From positions 3,162,001 through 3,226,000 of the forward strand of contig OX638330.1 of the NCBI GenBank assembly GCA_951812725.1: a stretch of 64,000 nt of DNA, read 5' to 3'. Below, in pieces: positions 7,558 to 16,309 of the stretch (positions within the stretch are counted from its first letter, which is position 1; the number at the start of each line of letters is the position of its first letter). The stretch comes from an uncultured Caldilineaceae bacterium. GTDB taxonomy: Bacteria; Chloroflexota; Anaerolineae; Caldilineales; Caldilineaceae. The notes under the pieces are model-generated. The model saw only the letters and a list, made by a program, of their open reading frames with translations, made no database searches and was not told the DNA's origin. Both the position numbers and the translations under genes were made by a program.

Positions 7558-9108
7558 ATGGAAAAGACCCGTATCAGTAGACGTCAGTTTCTAACTCTGG
7601 CCGGCACGGCGGGGGGCGCCGCGTTGCTTGTGTCTTGCGCCCCGACAGCAACCACGGTAGATCAGCCGGCAGAGACGGGAGGCGAGGCGGAGGAGGCTGC
7701 GCGGCCGGACGCCGACCGGACGGGGGTCCATTGCCAGTTGAACTGGTACTCGCCGACCGAGTGGACCAACCGCTCGGCCGAACAGCCCGTTGTGGTCAAT
7801 GCCACCCGCATTCTGGCCCAACATTTCGAAGAGACGAATCCGGATATCGAGATCATGTGGGACGAGGATCTGGGCGGTTTCGAAGGGATGACCGCGAAAG
7901 TGGCCGCGGCAGAGGCGCCAGATCTCGTGTGGAGTGGCCACAACTTCGCGGTGCAGAACGGTTGGGCCTTACCGATTGGCGAATATCTGGACCAGCCCAA
8001 TCCCTACGCACCGGAGTACGAGGCCTGGCGTGATATCTTCTATCCCTCATACATGCTCTCTCTGAAGCAGCCCGACAATCTGGAGTATTGCGCACCAATC
8101 GACGCAATCTGGCCCAACATCGAGATCGGCCTGGCCTACAATAAGGATATGCTCGCAAGCTTGGGCCTGGAACCGCCGGCCACCTGGACCCAGGAGAAAG
8201 AGGTGGCCAGGGCGTTGAAGGAATCAGGCGACGGCTTCGCCCCTTGGCCGCTTGCGAAGGATGCTGGCGACCTGTGGCCCCTGGCATTGCAGATCCTGCC
8301 TTCCATGATGCAGCCCATCTGCCAGGAGATGGACCTCAATGGCGACAAGTTTGTGGGCATTGAGGAGGCGTTGCCAGCCTTCAAGAGTGGTCTTATCGGA
8401 CCCAAGACGCCAATTTACCGACGCGCCTGGGACGAAATGTACGAACTTGGCACCTACTGGCTTGACGGGTTCGCCACGACCGATATCGACCTCTTGTGGC
8501 GCCAGGGCGAAATCGGGTTGATGTACGCCGGCTCATGGGATTTCTCGAAAATTGCCAACGATCCCAACGTCACCTTCGAGCGTGGCTTCGTGCCGGTACC
8601 CATTCCCGACAGCAGCGATATCCCGGCCACGGCAACCGAGCCGGGAGCCGTCGATGCCCCGCGGACAACGGCCGGTGACGGCACGGTGCCCGGCGATCTC
8701 ATCAACGCCATTCAGGGGGCCGAAACCGTGATCCTGGCTTCTTCGGTGGGGTCACGCAACAACCTGGCTGAAACGATCAATTGGTGGCAATTCATCACTA
8801 CGCCTGAGAACAACTCCTTCATGGTCAACGAGAACCAACGACGCATTTCCTCCGCCGTCGATGGGTCCCTTGGACCCATCTGGCAGGAAATTGCGATGTT
8901 CCAGTTGCCGCTGTATGAGTATGCCATCGCCTGGTGGGGCATGGGGTTGTATTGGGACAACGACAACTTCATGAAGTGGCGGCCGATTTTCGTGGCGTGG
9001 CTCACAGGTCAGATCGATGAAGAGACTTTCTTTGAGCGCCAGCACGAGGAGTTCGCGGCAGGCGCTGCGCGATACGAGGAGATCATGAAGGAGCAAGCGG
9101 AAAGTTAG
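7558..9108 (+). CDS. carbohydrate ABC substrate-binding lipoprotein (family 1), copy 3
   Basis: 516 residues with GAGAGGAG before ATG 7558. The Tat motif SRRQFL is at residues 7-12 and the lipobox is LVSC with Cys27. It is more distant from copies 1 and 2 than they are from each other, but all conserved blocks are present (NGDKFVGIEEALPA, TTAGDGTVPGDL, NENQ-RISSA). It alone is followed by an intact Ig-like gene and then two permeases, so it is probably the ancestral component of the transporter. Family 1 proteins deliver sugars to MalFG-type permeases. Acidic and Ser/Gly residues after the lipid Cys form a short linker. Confidence 0.9.
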   Translation: MEKTRISRRQFLTLAGTAGGAALLVSCAPTATTVDQPAETGGEAEEAARPDADRTGVHCQLNWYSPTEWTNRSAEQPVVVNATRILAQHFEETNPDIEIMWDEDLGGFEGMTAKVAAAEAPDLVWSGHNFAVQNGWALPIGEYLDQPNPYAPEYEAWRDIFYPSYMLSLKQPDNLEYCAPIDAIWPNIEIGLAYNKDMLASLGLEPPATWTQEKEVARALKESGDGFAPWPLAKDAGDLWPLALQILPSMMQPICQEMDLNGDKFVGIEEALPAFKSGLIGPKTPIYRRAWDEMYELGTYWLDGFATTDIDLLWRQGEIGLMYAGSWDFSKIANDPNVTFERGFVPVPIPDSSDIPATATEPGAVDAPRTTAGDGTVPGDLINAIQGAETVILASSVGSRNNLAETINWWQFITTPENNSFMVNENQRRISSAVDGSLGPIWQEIAMFQLPLYEYAIAWWGMGLYWDNDNFMKWRPIFVAWLTGQIDEETFFERQHEEFAAGAARYEEIMKEQAES

Positions 9109-9146
9109 TAGTCTGCTTCGACCGTGCGGTGGCCGGCGCGTGTTTC

Positions 9147-9182
9147 GGCAGGGTTTGTGGGGCATCGTCCCATAGCCCTGCC
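9147..9182 (+). terminator. stem-loop after SBP copy 3
   Basis: GGCAGGG (9147-9153) pairs with CCCTGCC (9176-9182), with an inner TGGG/CCCA stem. It lies between the SBP gene and the Ig-like and permease genes. There is no strong T-tract. Its sequence is unlike the stems after copies 1 and 2, but its position is the same. Confidence 0.5.
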
Positions 9183-9215
9183 ATCCTATGAGAGACAGAA
9201 AGAACGCCAAAGCAG

Positions 9216-9653
9216 ATGACGGGAAGAGTACGGCTGCTGGCAATGGCTTTAATCGGGCTGTTGCTGGCGGCCATTGTCGTGGACTATGTGCAAGCGCAGG
9301 CGCGCTTGCCGAACATCTCTATTGTCGGGCAATTCGACCAGCCCAAGGTCATTGCTGACGGCAAGAGTTCGATCATTCTTACTGTGCGTGTGACCGAGAA
9401 CGGGAATCCGCGCGCCGATGTCCTGCTACAGGCTTGGCTCGAGTCCGGAGGAGGCCTCTTCATACCGGAGTGGACGTATACGGATGCGGACGGGCGGGCG
9501 GAGTATACCTACACGCCCAACGCGGCCGGCCCCTATGATCTGCAGGAGGATACGATCGCGCATGTGATCGATATCAATATCGGGCGATTGTTCGAAGTTG
9601 ACAAGCATTACCGCATAAAGATCCCAATTGAAGCGCCATTGACCACGGAATAG
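9216..9653 (+). CDS. small secreted protein with bacterial Ig-like (Big_1-type) fold, intact copy
   Basis: 145 residues. An N-terminal hydrophobic segment (about residues 5-25, ending VQAQA) looks like a signal peptide or anchor. The rest shows the alternating pattern of invasin-type Ig-like domains: VIADGKSSIILTVRV, then a variable turn, LLQAWLESGGG, and a final WTYTDADGRAEYTYTP strand with a Gly-Pro-Tyr turn. Position between an SBP and its permeases is unusual for such a domain; it could be a periplasmic or surface accessory to substrate capture. Damaged copies follow SBPs 1 and 2. No catalytic motif is visible. The fold call comes from pattern only. Confidence 0.6.
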   Translation: MTGRVRLLAMALIGLLLAAIVVDYVQAQARLPNISIVGQFDQPKVIADGKSSIILTVRVTENGNPRADVLLQAWLESGGGLFIPEWTYTDADGRAEYTYTPNAAGPYDLQEDTIAHVIDINIGRLFEVDKHYRIKIPIEAPLTTE

Positions 9654-9670
9654 GGATAAGGAACAGCTGC

Positions 9671-10648
9671 ATGAGCAGTGCGCAGTCAACGCAGACAGAA
9701 TCGGCGGCTGGCGGCCGCAGCCTTTGGAGGAGTCGGGCTGGCGCTACGGGGCTTAGTTGGAGGGCCTTTCGCCGCTCCTGGCAGGCCTACGCGCTGCTCA
9801 GCCCCATCTTCATACTTCTTATCATATTCGTCTACTATCCCCCTATCCTGGGCCTCATTCGCGCCTTTTTCCGCTGGCGTCCGGGCGTACCCGCTACGTT
9901 CGTTGGCCTCGACAACTTCATCACATATTTCACGTACGCTGAGACTCCGCATGAACTGGTCAATATCGTCAAGCTGCTGATTTTTGGCCTCTTTGCCGGC
10001 ATTGTCATGCCGTTTATCATGGCCGAGCTTATCTTTTTTGTGCGCTCAGCGGCCTTGAAGGAACTATACCGTCTTCTGGTCATCATCCCCATGCTTGTTC
10101 CGGGTATCGTAACTGTACTTCTCTGGCAGAAGCTTTACGATCCGTACCTTGGGCCCATCAACGACCTGCTGCGGGCAATGGGCCTTGAGTTTTTGGCACT
10201 GAACTGGCTGGGGGAACACCGGGTCGCTATCTATGCGATCATGTTTGTCGGGTTCCCGTGGGTATGGGGGGTGGGCACGTTGATCTACCTGGGCGGGCTG
10301 GGCCAGATTTCCGACTCGGTGTATGAGGCCGCGGCATTGGACGGCTGCACCGGCTTGGGCCGGGTGCTGCGCATCGACATCCCGTTGGTGTTGGGCCAGG
10401 TACGCCTGCTGGCGATCCTGGCGATAATCAACGCTATCACCGCTTTCCAGAACATTCTTGTTCTCACTGACGGGGGACCCGGGTTTTCGACGATGGTGCC
10501 GGGGCTGACGATGTTCCATTCGGCATTCCGCGCCCAAAAGTTCGGCTACTCCTCGGCAATTGGCCTCCTGCTGTTCATCATTGCCATGTCGGGAACGCTG
10601 ATCATCAACCGGGGCATCCGGCCCGCGAACGAAGAGCTAAGGCAGTAG
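9671..10648 (+). CDS. sugar ABC transporter permease (MalF-type)
   Basis: 325 residues with GGATAAGG before ATG 9671. After a cytoplasmic N-terminus of about 40 residues come six hydrophobic helices. The cytoplasmic EAA loop is visible as YEAAALDGCTGLGRVLRIDIPL, which couples permeases to the ATPase. It forms the membrane channel with the MalG-type partner 76 bases downstream and should receive sugar from the Tat lipoprotein SBPs upstream. No ATPase is encoded nearby; a shared multiple-sugar ATPase elsewhere in the genome is likely, as in many Gram-positive and Chloroflexota systems. Confidence 0.92.
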   Translation: MSSAQSTQTESAAGGRSLWRSRAGATGLSWRAFRRSWQAYALLSPIFILLIIFVYYPPILGLIRAFFRWRPGVPATFVGLDNFITYFTYAETPHELVNIVKLLIFGLFAGIVMPFIMAELIFFVRSAALKELYRLLVIIPMLVPGIVTVLLWQKLYDPYLGPINDLLRAMGLEFLALNWLGEHRVAIYAIMFVGFPWVWGVGTLIYLGGLGQISDSVYEAAALDGCTGLGRVLRIDIPLVLGQVRLLAILAIINAITAFQNILVLTDGGPGFSTMVPGLTMFHSAFRAQKFGYSSAIGLLLFIIAMSGTLIINRGIRPANEELRQ

Positions 10649-10724
10649 GGCATTGCCGGGGTGGCGCTGAATTGCGCACGGGGCAGCGAAGCGACAACTG
10701 GCAGCATATTCGCAGGAAACAGAC

Positions 10725-11591
10725 ATGACGACCGAACTACAGAGGAGCCCGAACCGCCGACCGCTGCAGATGTCCCAAATGGGCCTGCATATTTTGATCG
10801 CCTTCCTGCTGCTCCTTTCGTTAGTTCCGACGGTGATCATGATCAACCTGTCGTTCAAGAACGGGCTGCAGTACCGTTGGGACCGTTGGAATGTGAGTCT
10901 GCCACTGCGCGGCTCGAATTATTTGTCTGCCTGGGATGTGATCGACGCGTACATGTTCAATACTGTGCTTGTGGCCGTGGTCGGCCTACTGGGTGTGCTG
11001 ATTCTCTCGCTGATCGGCGGCTATGTTTTCGCGCGCATGCGTTTTCCACTGCGGGAGCCGCTCTACTACGCCATTATCGCTCTGCTGATGGTGCCGTGGG
11101 TGCTCTCTTTCATCCCCGCTTACATGCTCTATAACAATCTCGGCCTGCTCAATACACGCTGGGCCTTGATTATCCCCAACATCGCAGGCGGCCCGATTTT
11201 CGGCATCTTTCTGATGCGGGCATTCATAACCGGCATACCTGAGGAGCTCTACGAATCGGCCCGCTGCGACGGCGCCGGGGCGTGGTCGCTCATCTGGCGC
11301 ATTACGTTCCCCCTGAGCCTGCCGGGGCTGGCGACGCTCTCGGTGCTTAATTTCGTGGCCGAGTGGAACTCGTTCCTGTGGCCGCTGGTGACGATCAGCG
11401 ATATGAGCAAACAGGTGATTTCGGTCGGCCTTTTCCGCCTGTCGCGGACTACCAATGACAGCGTCGATTTCGGATCGGGCGGCCCTCTTTTCGCCGGCTA
11501 TGTGCTGGCTTCGATACCCCTTGTCATACTCTTTGTCGTTCTCGGCAAGTTCTACGTCGAAGGGCTGGTTGAATCAGGCATAAAGATGTAG
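10725..11591 (+). CDS. sugar ABC transporter permease (MalG-type)
   Basis: 288 residues, ATG 10725. About six membrane segments, the first at residues 20-40. The EAA-type loop reads EELYESARCDGAGAWSLIWR, and the C-terminus ends in a membrane helix plus VEGLVESGIKM, typical of MalG-like subunits. It pairs with the permease at 9671. The gene ends 15 bases before the PhyH gene at 11607, so the dioxygenase is probably in the same transcript. Confidence 0.92.
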   Translation: MTTELQRSPNRRPLQMSQMGLHILIAFLLLLSLVPTVIMINLSFKNGLQYRWDRWNVSLPLRGSNYLSAWDVIDAYMFNTVLVAVVGLLGVLILSLIGGYVFARMRFPLREPLYYAIIALLMVPWVLSFIPAYMLYNNLGLLNTRWALIIPNIAGGPIFGIFLMRAFITGIPEELYESARCDGAGAWSLIWRITFPLSLPGLATLSVLNFVAEWNSFLWPLVTISDMSKQVISVGLFRLSRTTNDSVDFGSGGPLFAGYVLASIPLVILFVVLGKFYVEGLVESGIKM

Positions 11592-11606
11592 GGCGCGGAC
11601 ATATGT

Positions 11607-12557
11607 ATGTTCACACAAGCTGAAATCGACCAGTTTCATCGCGACGGATTTATCGTGGCGAAGGGAGTGATTCGGGGCGAGGAGTTGGCCGCGCTGCGCG
11701 AGGCGGCGGACCGGGTGATGGAGGAGGGGATGGCGGGCGTCGATGAAGAGGGGCACCGCTACCGGCCGAACCCGGAGGGATCGCGTACTTATTTTCGCAG
11801 CGAGTTCATGTGGGACCGGGATCCGGTTTTTCAGGCGGTGACGGCCAATCCTTCGCTGCTGGCCCATTACGGACAGCTGGTCGGTCATCCGTTCATGCCT
11901 ATTGTTGATTCCTTCGTCTGCAAGATTCCGGAAGGCGATGTACCGGTCCACTGGCACCAGGACCCGCCGTTCGGCGACCCCGAATGGCCGGATACACACC
12001 CGATCCCCAACATCGATGCCGACATCTATCTGGATCACTCCACGATCGAGAACGGCTGCGTATGGGCGATTCCGGGGCACCACCTGGTCGGGCATGTTGA
12101 GGTGGAGAACTACTCGGAGGACGCACTATTCGAGGAACTTGGCGCGGTGCCGATCGAGCTGGAAGCGGGCGATGTAAGCTTTCATTGCCTTTCGGCGCCG
12201 CACGGCTCTGCCGGCAACCGCACTCCCGATCTTCGCCGCACTTTCTACGTACATTATATGAACCGTGAGGTCAAGGAACAGAGCTACGGCCACCTTGGCT
12301 ACATCCAGGCGTTGGACAAGGAACGCGGTCTGTTCGACGACCGCGCTTTGGCGGCAGCCCAGAAGATGATCGATGCGCGTCAGGCGCTGGGCTTTGGCGG
12401 CCTCGAAGGCACTAATGTTAGCCTGATGGAAGAAGGGTTTGAATTCACGGGCGAGCCGAGGACGCCGCCCAGACATTGGGGTCCGTTAATCGCTGCGATG
12501 TCCGAGGACGAAATCAGGCGCAAGAAAAGCCTGACCTTTTTGACACCGGCAGCTTAG
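11607..12557 (+). CDS. phytanoyl-CoA dioxygenase (PhyH) family, Fe(II)/2-oxoglutarate-dependent
   Basis: 316 residues. The jelly-roll oxygenase signature is visible: HWHQD with His117 and Asp119 as iron ligands, distal His199 in SAPHGSAGN, and Arg near 210 in DLRRTFYVHY for the 2-oxoglutarate carboxylate. The family hydroxylates unactivated carbons in lipids, ectoine, mitomycin-type or sugar-like compounds, and the substrate cannot be assigned here. It follows the sugar permease by 15 bases, so the imported compound or a derivative is a reasonable guess. A tandem paralogue lies at 12767. Confidence 0.88.
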   Translation: MFTQAEIDQFHRDGFIVAKGVIRGEELAALREAADRVMEEGMAGVDEEGHRYRPNPEGSRTYFRSEFMWDRDPVFQAVTANPSLLAHYGQLVGHPFMPIVDSFVCKIPEGDVPVHWHQDPPFGDPEWPDTHPIPNIDADIYLDHSTIENGCVWAIPGHHLVGHVEVENYSEDALFEELGAVPIELEAGDVSFHCLSAPHGSAGNRTPDLRRTFYVHYMNREVKEQSYGHLGYIQALDKERGLFDDRALAAAQKMIDARQALGFGGLEGTNVSLMEEGFEFTGEPRTPPRHWGPLIAAMSEDEIRRKKSLTFLTPAA

Positions 12558-12766
12558 CCTGCGCCATCCTTCCAAGCTGTTCCTTTTGGCCAACACGGCC
12601 TCGAGTTCCGCTCCGAAGTTCCGCTAACTTCAGGGAGCTTCTCGCAATTTTACCCCTCCGCAATCCTGCAGCACTCTAGAGAGACCTTCCGCGCGTTGAC
12701 ATTGGTCCGGATTCGTGGCAACGCCACCGGAAGACCGTGATGCATTCTTGTAAGGAAGGTAGACGC

Positions 12767-13717
12767 ATGTTCACACAGGCACAGATCGATCAGTTTCACT
12801 CCGATGGAATCATCGTTGCCCGGGGCGTTATACAAGGTGAAGAGCTGGCCGCACTGCGGGAAGCAGCCGACCGTGTCGTGGAGGAGGGAATAGCGGACAC
12901 TGAACAGACCGACCATCGTTATCGCGCCAACGCCGACGGCATCCCGACCTATTTTCGCAGCGAATTGATGTGGGACCGGGACCCGATTTTTCAGGCGGTG
13001 ACGGTCAACCCGTCGCTCCTGACCTATTTCGGCCAGTTGGTCGGCCATCCCTTCATGCCGGTCGCAGACTCCTTTGTCTGCAAGATTCCCGAAGGCGATC
13101 TCCCCATACACTGGCACCAGGATCCGCCCTATGGCGATCCGGCATGGACCGAAACGCACCCCGTCCCCAACATCGACGCCGACATCTATCTGGATCACTC
13201 GACGATCGAGAACGGCTGTGTATGGGTGATTCCGGGGCACCACCTGGTCGGCCACGTGGAGGTGGAGAACTTTTCGGAGGACGCCTTGTTCGACGAACTG
13301 GGCGCGGTTCCGATTGAAATGGAACCGGGCGATGTCAGTTTCCACTGCATTTCGGCGCCGCACGGCTCTGCCGGCAACCGCACCGGCGACCTGCGCCGCA
13401 CATTCTACATACATTATCTGAACGCGGAAACCCAATACCAGTGCTACGGCCAAAAGGACAGAATTCAGAAACTGAAAGATAGATTGGGTCTGTTCGACGC
13501 ACGCGCGCTAGCCGCGGTCCAGGAGATGATCGCCACACGCAAGGCGCTGGGCTATGGCGGCCTGGATGGAAGCAGTTTGCGTTTGAACGAGGAAGGATTC
13601 GAGTTCACCGGCGAGCCGAGTACGCCGCCGCGACACTGGGGCACTTTGATCGATGCCTTGTCCGAGGAGGAAGTCAGGCGCAAGAAGAGCCTTGTTTTTC
13701 TGACTGGAGCCGCGTAG
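12767..13717 (+). CDS. phytanoyl-CoA dioxygenase (PhyH) family, tandem paralogue
   Basis: 316 residues. ATG 12767 is preferred over GTG 12737 or ATG 12740 because AAGGAAGG lies just before it and the protein then begins MFTQAQIDQFH, aligning exactly with the upstream paralogue. The iron ligands HWHQD, the distal His in SAPHGSAGN and the Arg-rich strand DLRRTFYIHY are all kept, so both enzymes should be active. Differences cluster near residues 42-60 and after 215, consistent with altered substrate choice. The 209-base gap between the two genes shows no clear terminator. Confidence 0.88.
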   Translation: MFTQAQIDQFHSDGIIVARGVIQGEELAALREAADRVVEEGIADTEQTDHRYRANADGIPTYFRSELMWDRDPIFQAVTVNPSLLTYFGQLVGHPFMPVADSFVCKIPEGDLPIHWHQDPPYGDPAWTETHPVPNIDADIYLDHSTIENGCVWVIPGHHLVGHVEVENFSEDALFDELGAVPIEMEPGDVSFHCISAPHGSAGNRTGDLRRTFYIHYLNAETQYQCYGQKDRIQKLKDRLGLFDARALAAVQEMIATRKALGYGGLDGSSLRLNEEGFEFTGEPSTPPRHWGTLIDALSEEEVRRKKSLVFLTGAA

Positions 13718-13812
13718 TCGATACTTAGTGCAAAGCCGATTTCATCCCAAAGAGAGCATGAAAGACTGTTCCTGGATGCTGACCGACACCGGGACGGATA
13801 AGAATAAACTGC

Positions 13813-14118
13813 GTAACTACTAAGCCATGAACAGAGCTAGTCTTGACCAGTCCTTTATCCCTGTCGCCATTCAGGCTATCTGATTGCTTATTCGGTTGGC
13901 GGCAGCCATGTTGCTGGAGCCGCACTGCTGGAATGAGCACACACGGTCGGTGAGCGATGGTTTTGTAGGGGGCGTTGCGGGGGCGCAGCCCCTGCACAAG
14001 GGAGGGCCGAAGGCCCGACCGCCCAAATGCAAAAGGAGAGTATAGAGGAGTGAGGAGAGAGTAAACAGATCCGCTCGCCTCATTCAGGATCGCAATTTAG
14101 TTGTGGCTTAGTAGTTTC
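13813..14118. mobile_element. MITE-like dispersed element, copy 2 (intact ends and target duplication)
   Basis: Begins GTAACTACTAAGCCA and ends TGGCTTAGTAGTTTC, an inverted pair with one mismatch in 15. It is flanked by a perfect 8-base direct repeat TAAACTGC at 13805-13812 and 14119-14126. The GC-rich core at about 13968-14024 can form an 8-pair hairpin (13977-13995) and a 5-pair hairpin (14004-14016). No gene is encoded. GTAA ends with an 8-bp duplication are typical of the IS66 family, so a trans-acting IS66-type transposase is inferred. Confidence 0.88.
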
Positions 14119-14361
14119 TAAACTGCAATCATTTATGCTGTGGAATATGGACGAGGAACGGCTGGTTTATTTGGGACAGTTTCGATCGCCTCACCCTTTC
14201 CGCAGCGAAATCCACTTGTGATATGCACCTCCGCTGGAGCCGGGATGAAAGGCAGGTCTGCTTCGACTCAGTCCATGGCGGGACGCCCCAGGTTTACGTG
14301 ATGGACGTGTCGGCGGCCGTCGCGACATAATGACCTCGACCGCTCGGACAATTCCTTTGCC

Positions 14362-15099
14362 ATGCCTCCATATAGCAGTTGCGATCTGACACAAGACCTG
14401 CAACGCCTGCAAGTGGAAGCGGGCGATATCCTCTTCGTTCACTCCTCGTTCAAATCACTCGGGCCGGTCGAGAGCGGTGCCGATAGCGTCATCCAGGCGT
14501 TGGAAGACGCTATCGGGCCGGAAGGGATCTTACTCATGCCCTCCTTTAACCTGATAACGTGGGAGTTGCGGCCGAAAACTTGGGACCTCGACAACACGCC
14601 CTCTACTGTCGGCTGGATAACGGAGCGTTTCCGGCAGCTACCGTGCGTCTATCGTTCAGACCACTACTCACACTCGGTGGCGGCGCGGGGAAGAGGGGCG
14701 CAAGCCTTTGTCGATGGGCATCTTCGACAGGAGGGGTACGGTTCACATTGGGACCGCAAGCCGTGGGGCAAGACGTTCGGACTGCATTCGCCGATGTACA
14801 GGGCGTATCAAGCTGGTGGAAAGCTGCTGATGTTGGGGGTGGATTACTACACTTCGACCTACGTCCATCTTGTCGAGACGATGTACTGGCACACTTTGCG
14901 CGCCAAGAGGGGGGACACTGAGCGCGAGCCGGGATTCCCGGCCCTGGATCGTGTCAAGCTGGGCGCGTTCTGGGACCGATCCGGCGAACTGGAACGGGGA
15001 TGTGTGGGGAACGCAGACTGCCGGTTGTTTCGGATACGCGGCTATGTCGACACGCTCCTGGCGGAGGTGGAAAGAAATCCCAAGCCATATTTGCGCTGA
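14362..15099 (+). CDS. AAC(3)-family aminoglycoside N-acetyltransferase-like protein
   Basis: 245 residues. Family blocks seen in order are GDILFVHSSFKSLG near the N-terminus, PSTVGWITERFR, the segment RSDHYSHSVAARG with the His-Ser-Val-Ala motif, GGKLLMLGVDYYTSTYVHLVE, and a C-terminal acidic and Arg-rich part. This is the fold of AAC(3)-type and YokD/FrbF-like acetyl-CoA-dependent N-acetyltransferases. Many members act on phosphonates or other amines rather than antibiotics, so resistance should not be assumed. It is transcribed alone and faces the convergent minus-strand operon. Confidence 0.82.
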   Translation: MPPYSSCDLTQDLQRLQVEAGDILFVHSSFKSLGPVESGADSVIQALEDAIGPEGILLMPSFNLITWELRPKTWDLDNTPSTVGWITERFRQLPCVYRSDHYSHSVAARGRGAQAFVDGHLRQEGYGSHWDRKPWGKTFGLHSPMYRAYQAGGKLLMLGVDYYTSTYVHLVETMYWHTLRAKRGDTEREPGFPALDRVKLGAFWDRSGELERGCVGNADCRLFRIRGYVDTLLAEVERNPKPYLR

Positions 15100-15156
15100 C
15101 CGGTAGCTTTACCGTCCCGTAGCTGGACCAGTCAGAAAATCAGTACTCTCCCTCAC

Positions 15157-16245
15157 TCAGTCAGGCTTATACTTTGGCTGTCGCGGCGTGTGGTCGCGGG
15201 CCATGCGGGTGGTGCGCCTGGCGAGCGGCAGGGAGACGCGCGCCCCCCCTTGAAGATGGGACTCGATGATGCCGAAGATTAGTTCGTTGCCGGCGCGGGC
15301 CGCGCGTACGCCGCCCCTGGGAGGTTGGCCGGTGTCGAGCGCATGGACAAGGTCCTGGACGGCTCGCAATGTAGAACTGGTTGGGGGTGTCTGCGGCGCC
15401 AGCGCGATCTTGAGTTCGTTGCGCCCGCGCAGACCGACCGGTTCGGCTTTACGCACCTGCCATTCACTTCCGTCGCTGAAGGCTGTAATGGTCCCTTTAG
15501 AACAGATCGCCTCAATTTCGGAGGCGCGGGCGGTGAGCAGGACGTGGGCCTTTACACCATTGGCAAATTGAATGGTCCCTTCACCCTGTGGGTCGCCGGT
15601 CAGATTGTCGCCATCGATCATGCTGTCGCCGTCGGGAAGATTGCCCTGCACCCATTCGGCCGGCGCGTCGCTGTTGAGCCAGAGGACAAGGTCGAGAAAG
15701 TGGCTGCCTGAATTGAACAAAGTGCCGACGTTATAGACAATTATGTGCTGCAGGTCGCCCAAGTCTCCGCTGTTGATAATCTCCTTCATGCGGTCGTACT
15801 TGGTGTCATAACGCCGGTTGGTCCCGAGATTGAGAATGGCGCCGTTCCTCTCGACCGCTTCGACCATTGCGTCGGCGTCGGTCATGGATGCGGCCATGGC
15901 CTTCTCTGCGTAGATTGCCTTGACGCCACTGTTGGCGCAGTCCACCACGATTCTCGCGCGCGGCTCCGGTTGAGTGGCGACGCTGACGATGTCCAGGTTT
16001 TCTTTGGCGAGCATCTCGTGGTAATCGGTGTATTGGCCTTCTGTGGGCACGCCGTGCAGTTTGCCGAATTCGTCCATCACGTCAGGGCGCAGATCGGCGC
16101 AGGCGACCAGGTCCGTGCGGTCGCAGGTCGTGTAGCCGGCGGCGTGTGAGTAGGGGAGCGCGATCCGGGAATAGCCGACAACTTCGTTGTCGATGAACCC
16201 GCCCATGCGGCTGCAACCGATTACACCGGCGCGGTACGTTTTCAT
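15157..16245 (-). CDS. Gfo/Idh/MocA family oxidoreductase
   Basis: 362 residues; GGAGGAAG lies just before the ATG. The N-terminal Rossmann domain shows AGVIGCSRMGGF, a variant of GxGxxG, and the usual YAEKP hinge reads YAEKAMA, with Ala in place of Pro. The C-terminal alpha/beta domain carries TNRRYDTKYDRM and a sheet ending GGVRAARAGNELI. The family oxidises or reduces sugars, inositols and related hydroxy compounds with NAD(P). It is the last gene of the nine-gene minus-strand operon, 64 bases after an aldo/keto reductase, which fits a polyol or sugar oxidation route. Confidence 0.85.
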   Translation of the reverse strand: MKTYRAGVIGCSRMGGFIDNEVVGYSRIALPYSHAAGYTTCDRTDLVACADLRPDVMDEFGKLHGVPTEGQYTDYHEMLAKENLDIVSVATQPEPRARIVVDCANSGVKAIYAEKAMAASMTDADAMVEAVERNGAILNLGTNRRYDTKYDRMKEIINSGDLGDLQHIIVYNVGTLFNSGSHFLDLVLWLNSDAPAEWVQGNLPDGDSMIDGDNLTGDPQGEGTIQFANGVKAHVLLTARASEIEAICSKGTITAFSDGSEWQVRKAEPVGLRGRNELKIALAPQTPPTSSTLRAVQDLVHALDTGQPPRGGVRAARAGNELIFGIIESHLQGGARVSLPLARRTTRMARDHTPRQPKYKPD

Positions 16246-16309
16246 TTCTTCCTCCCTGTGCAGTTCCTGGTGGGCAAGGTTTCGCTGCGAAATATGTAGG
16301 CCATTGGGG

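Noticed and set aside
14362..15099. Antibiotic-resistance gene
   Set aside because: AAC(3) family motifs are present, but many members acetylate other amines, and no resistance gene or mobile context accompanies it.
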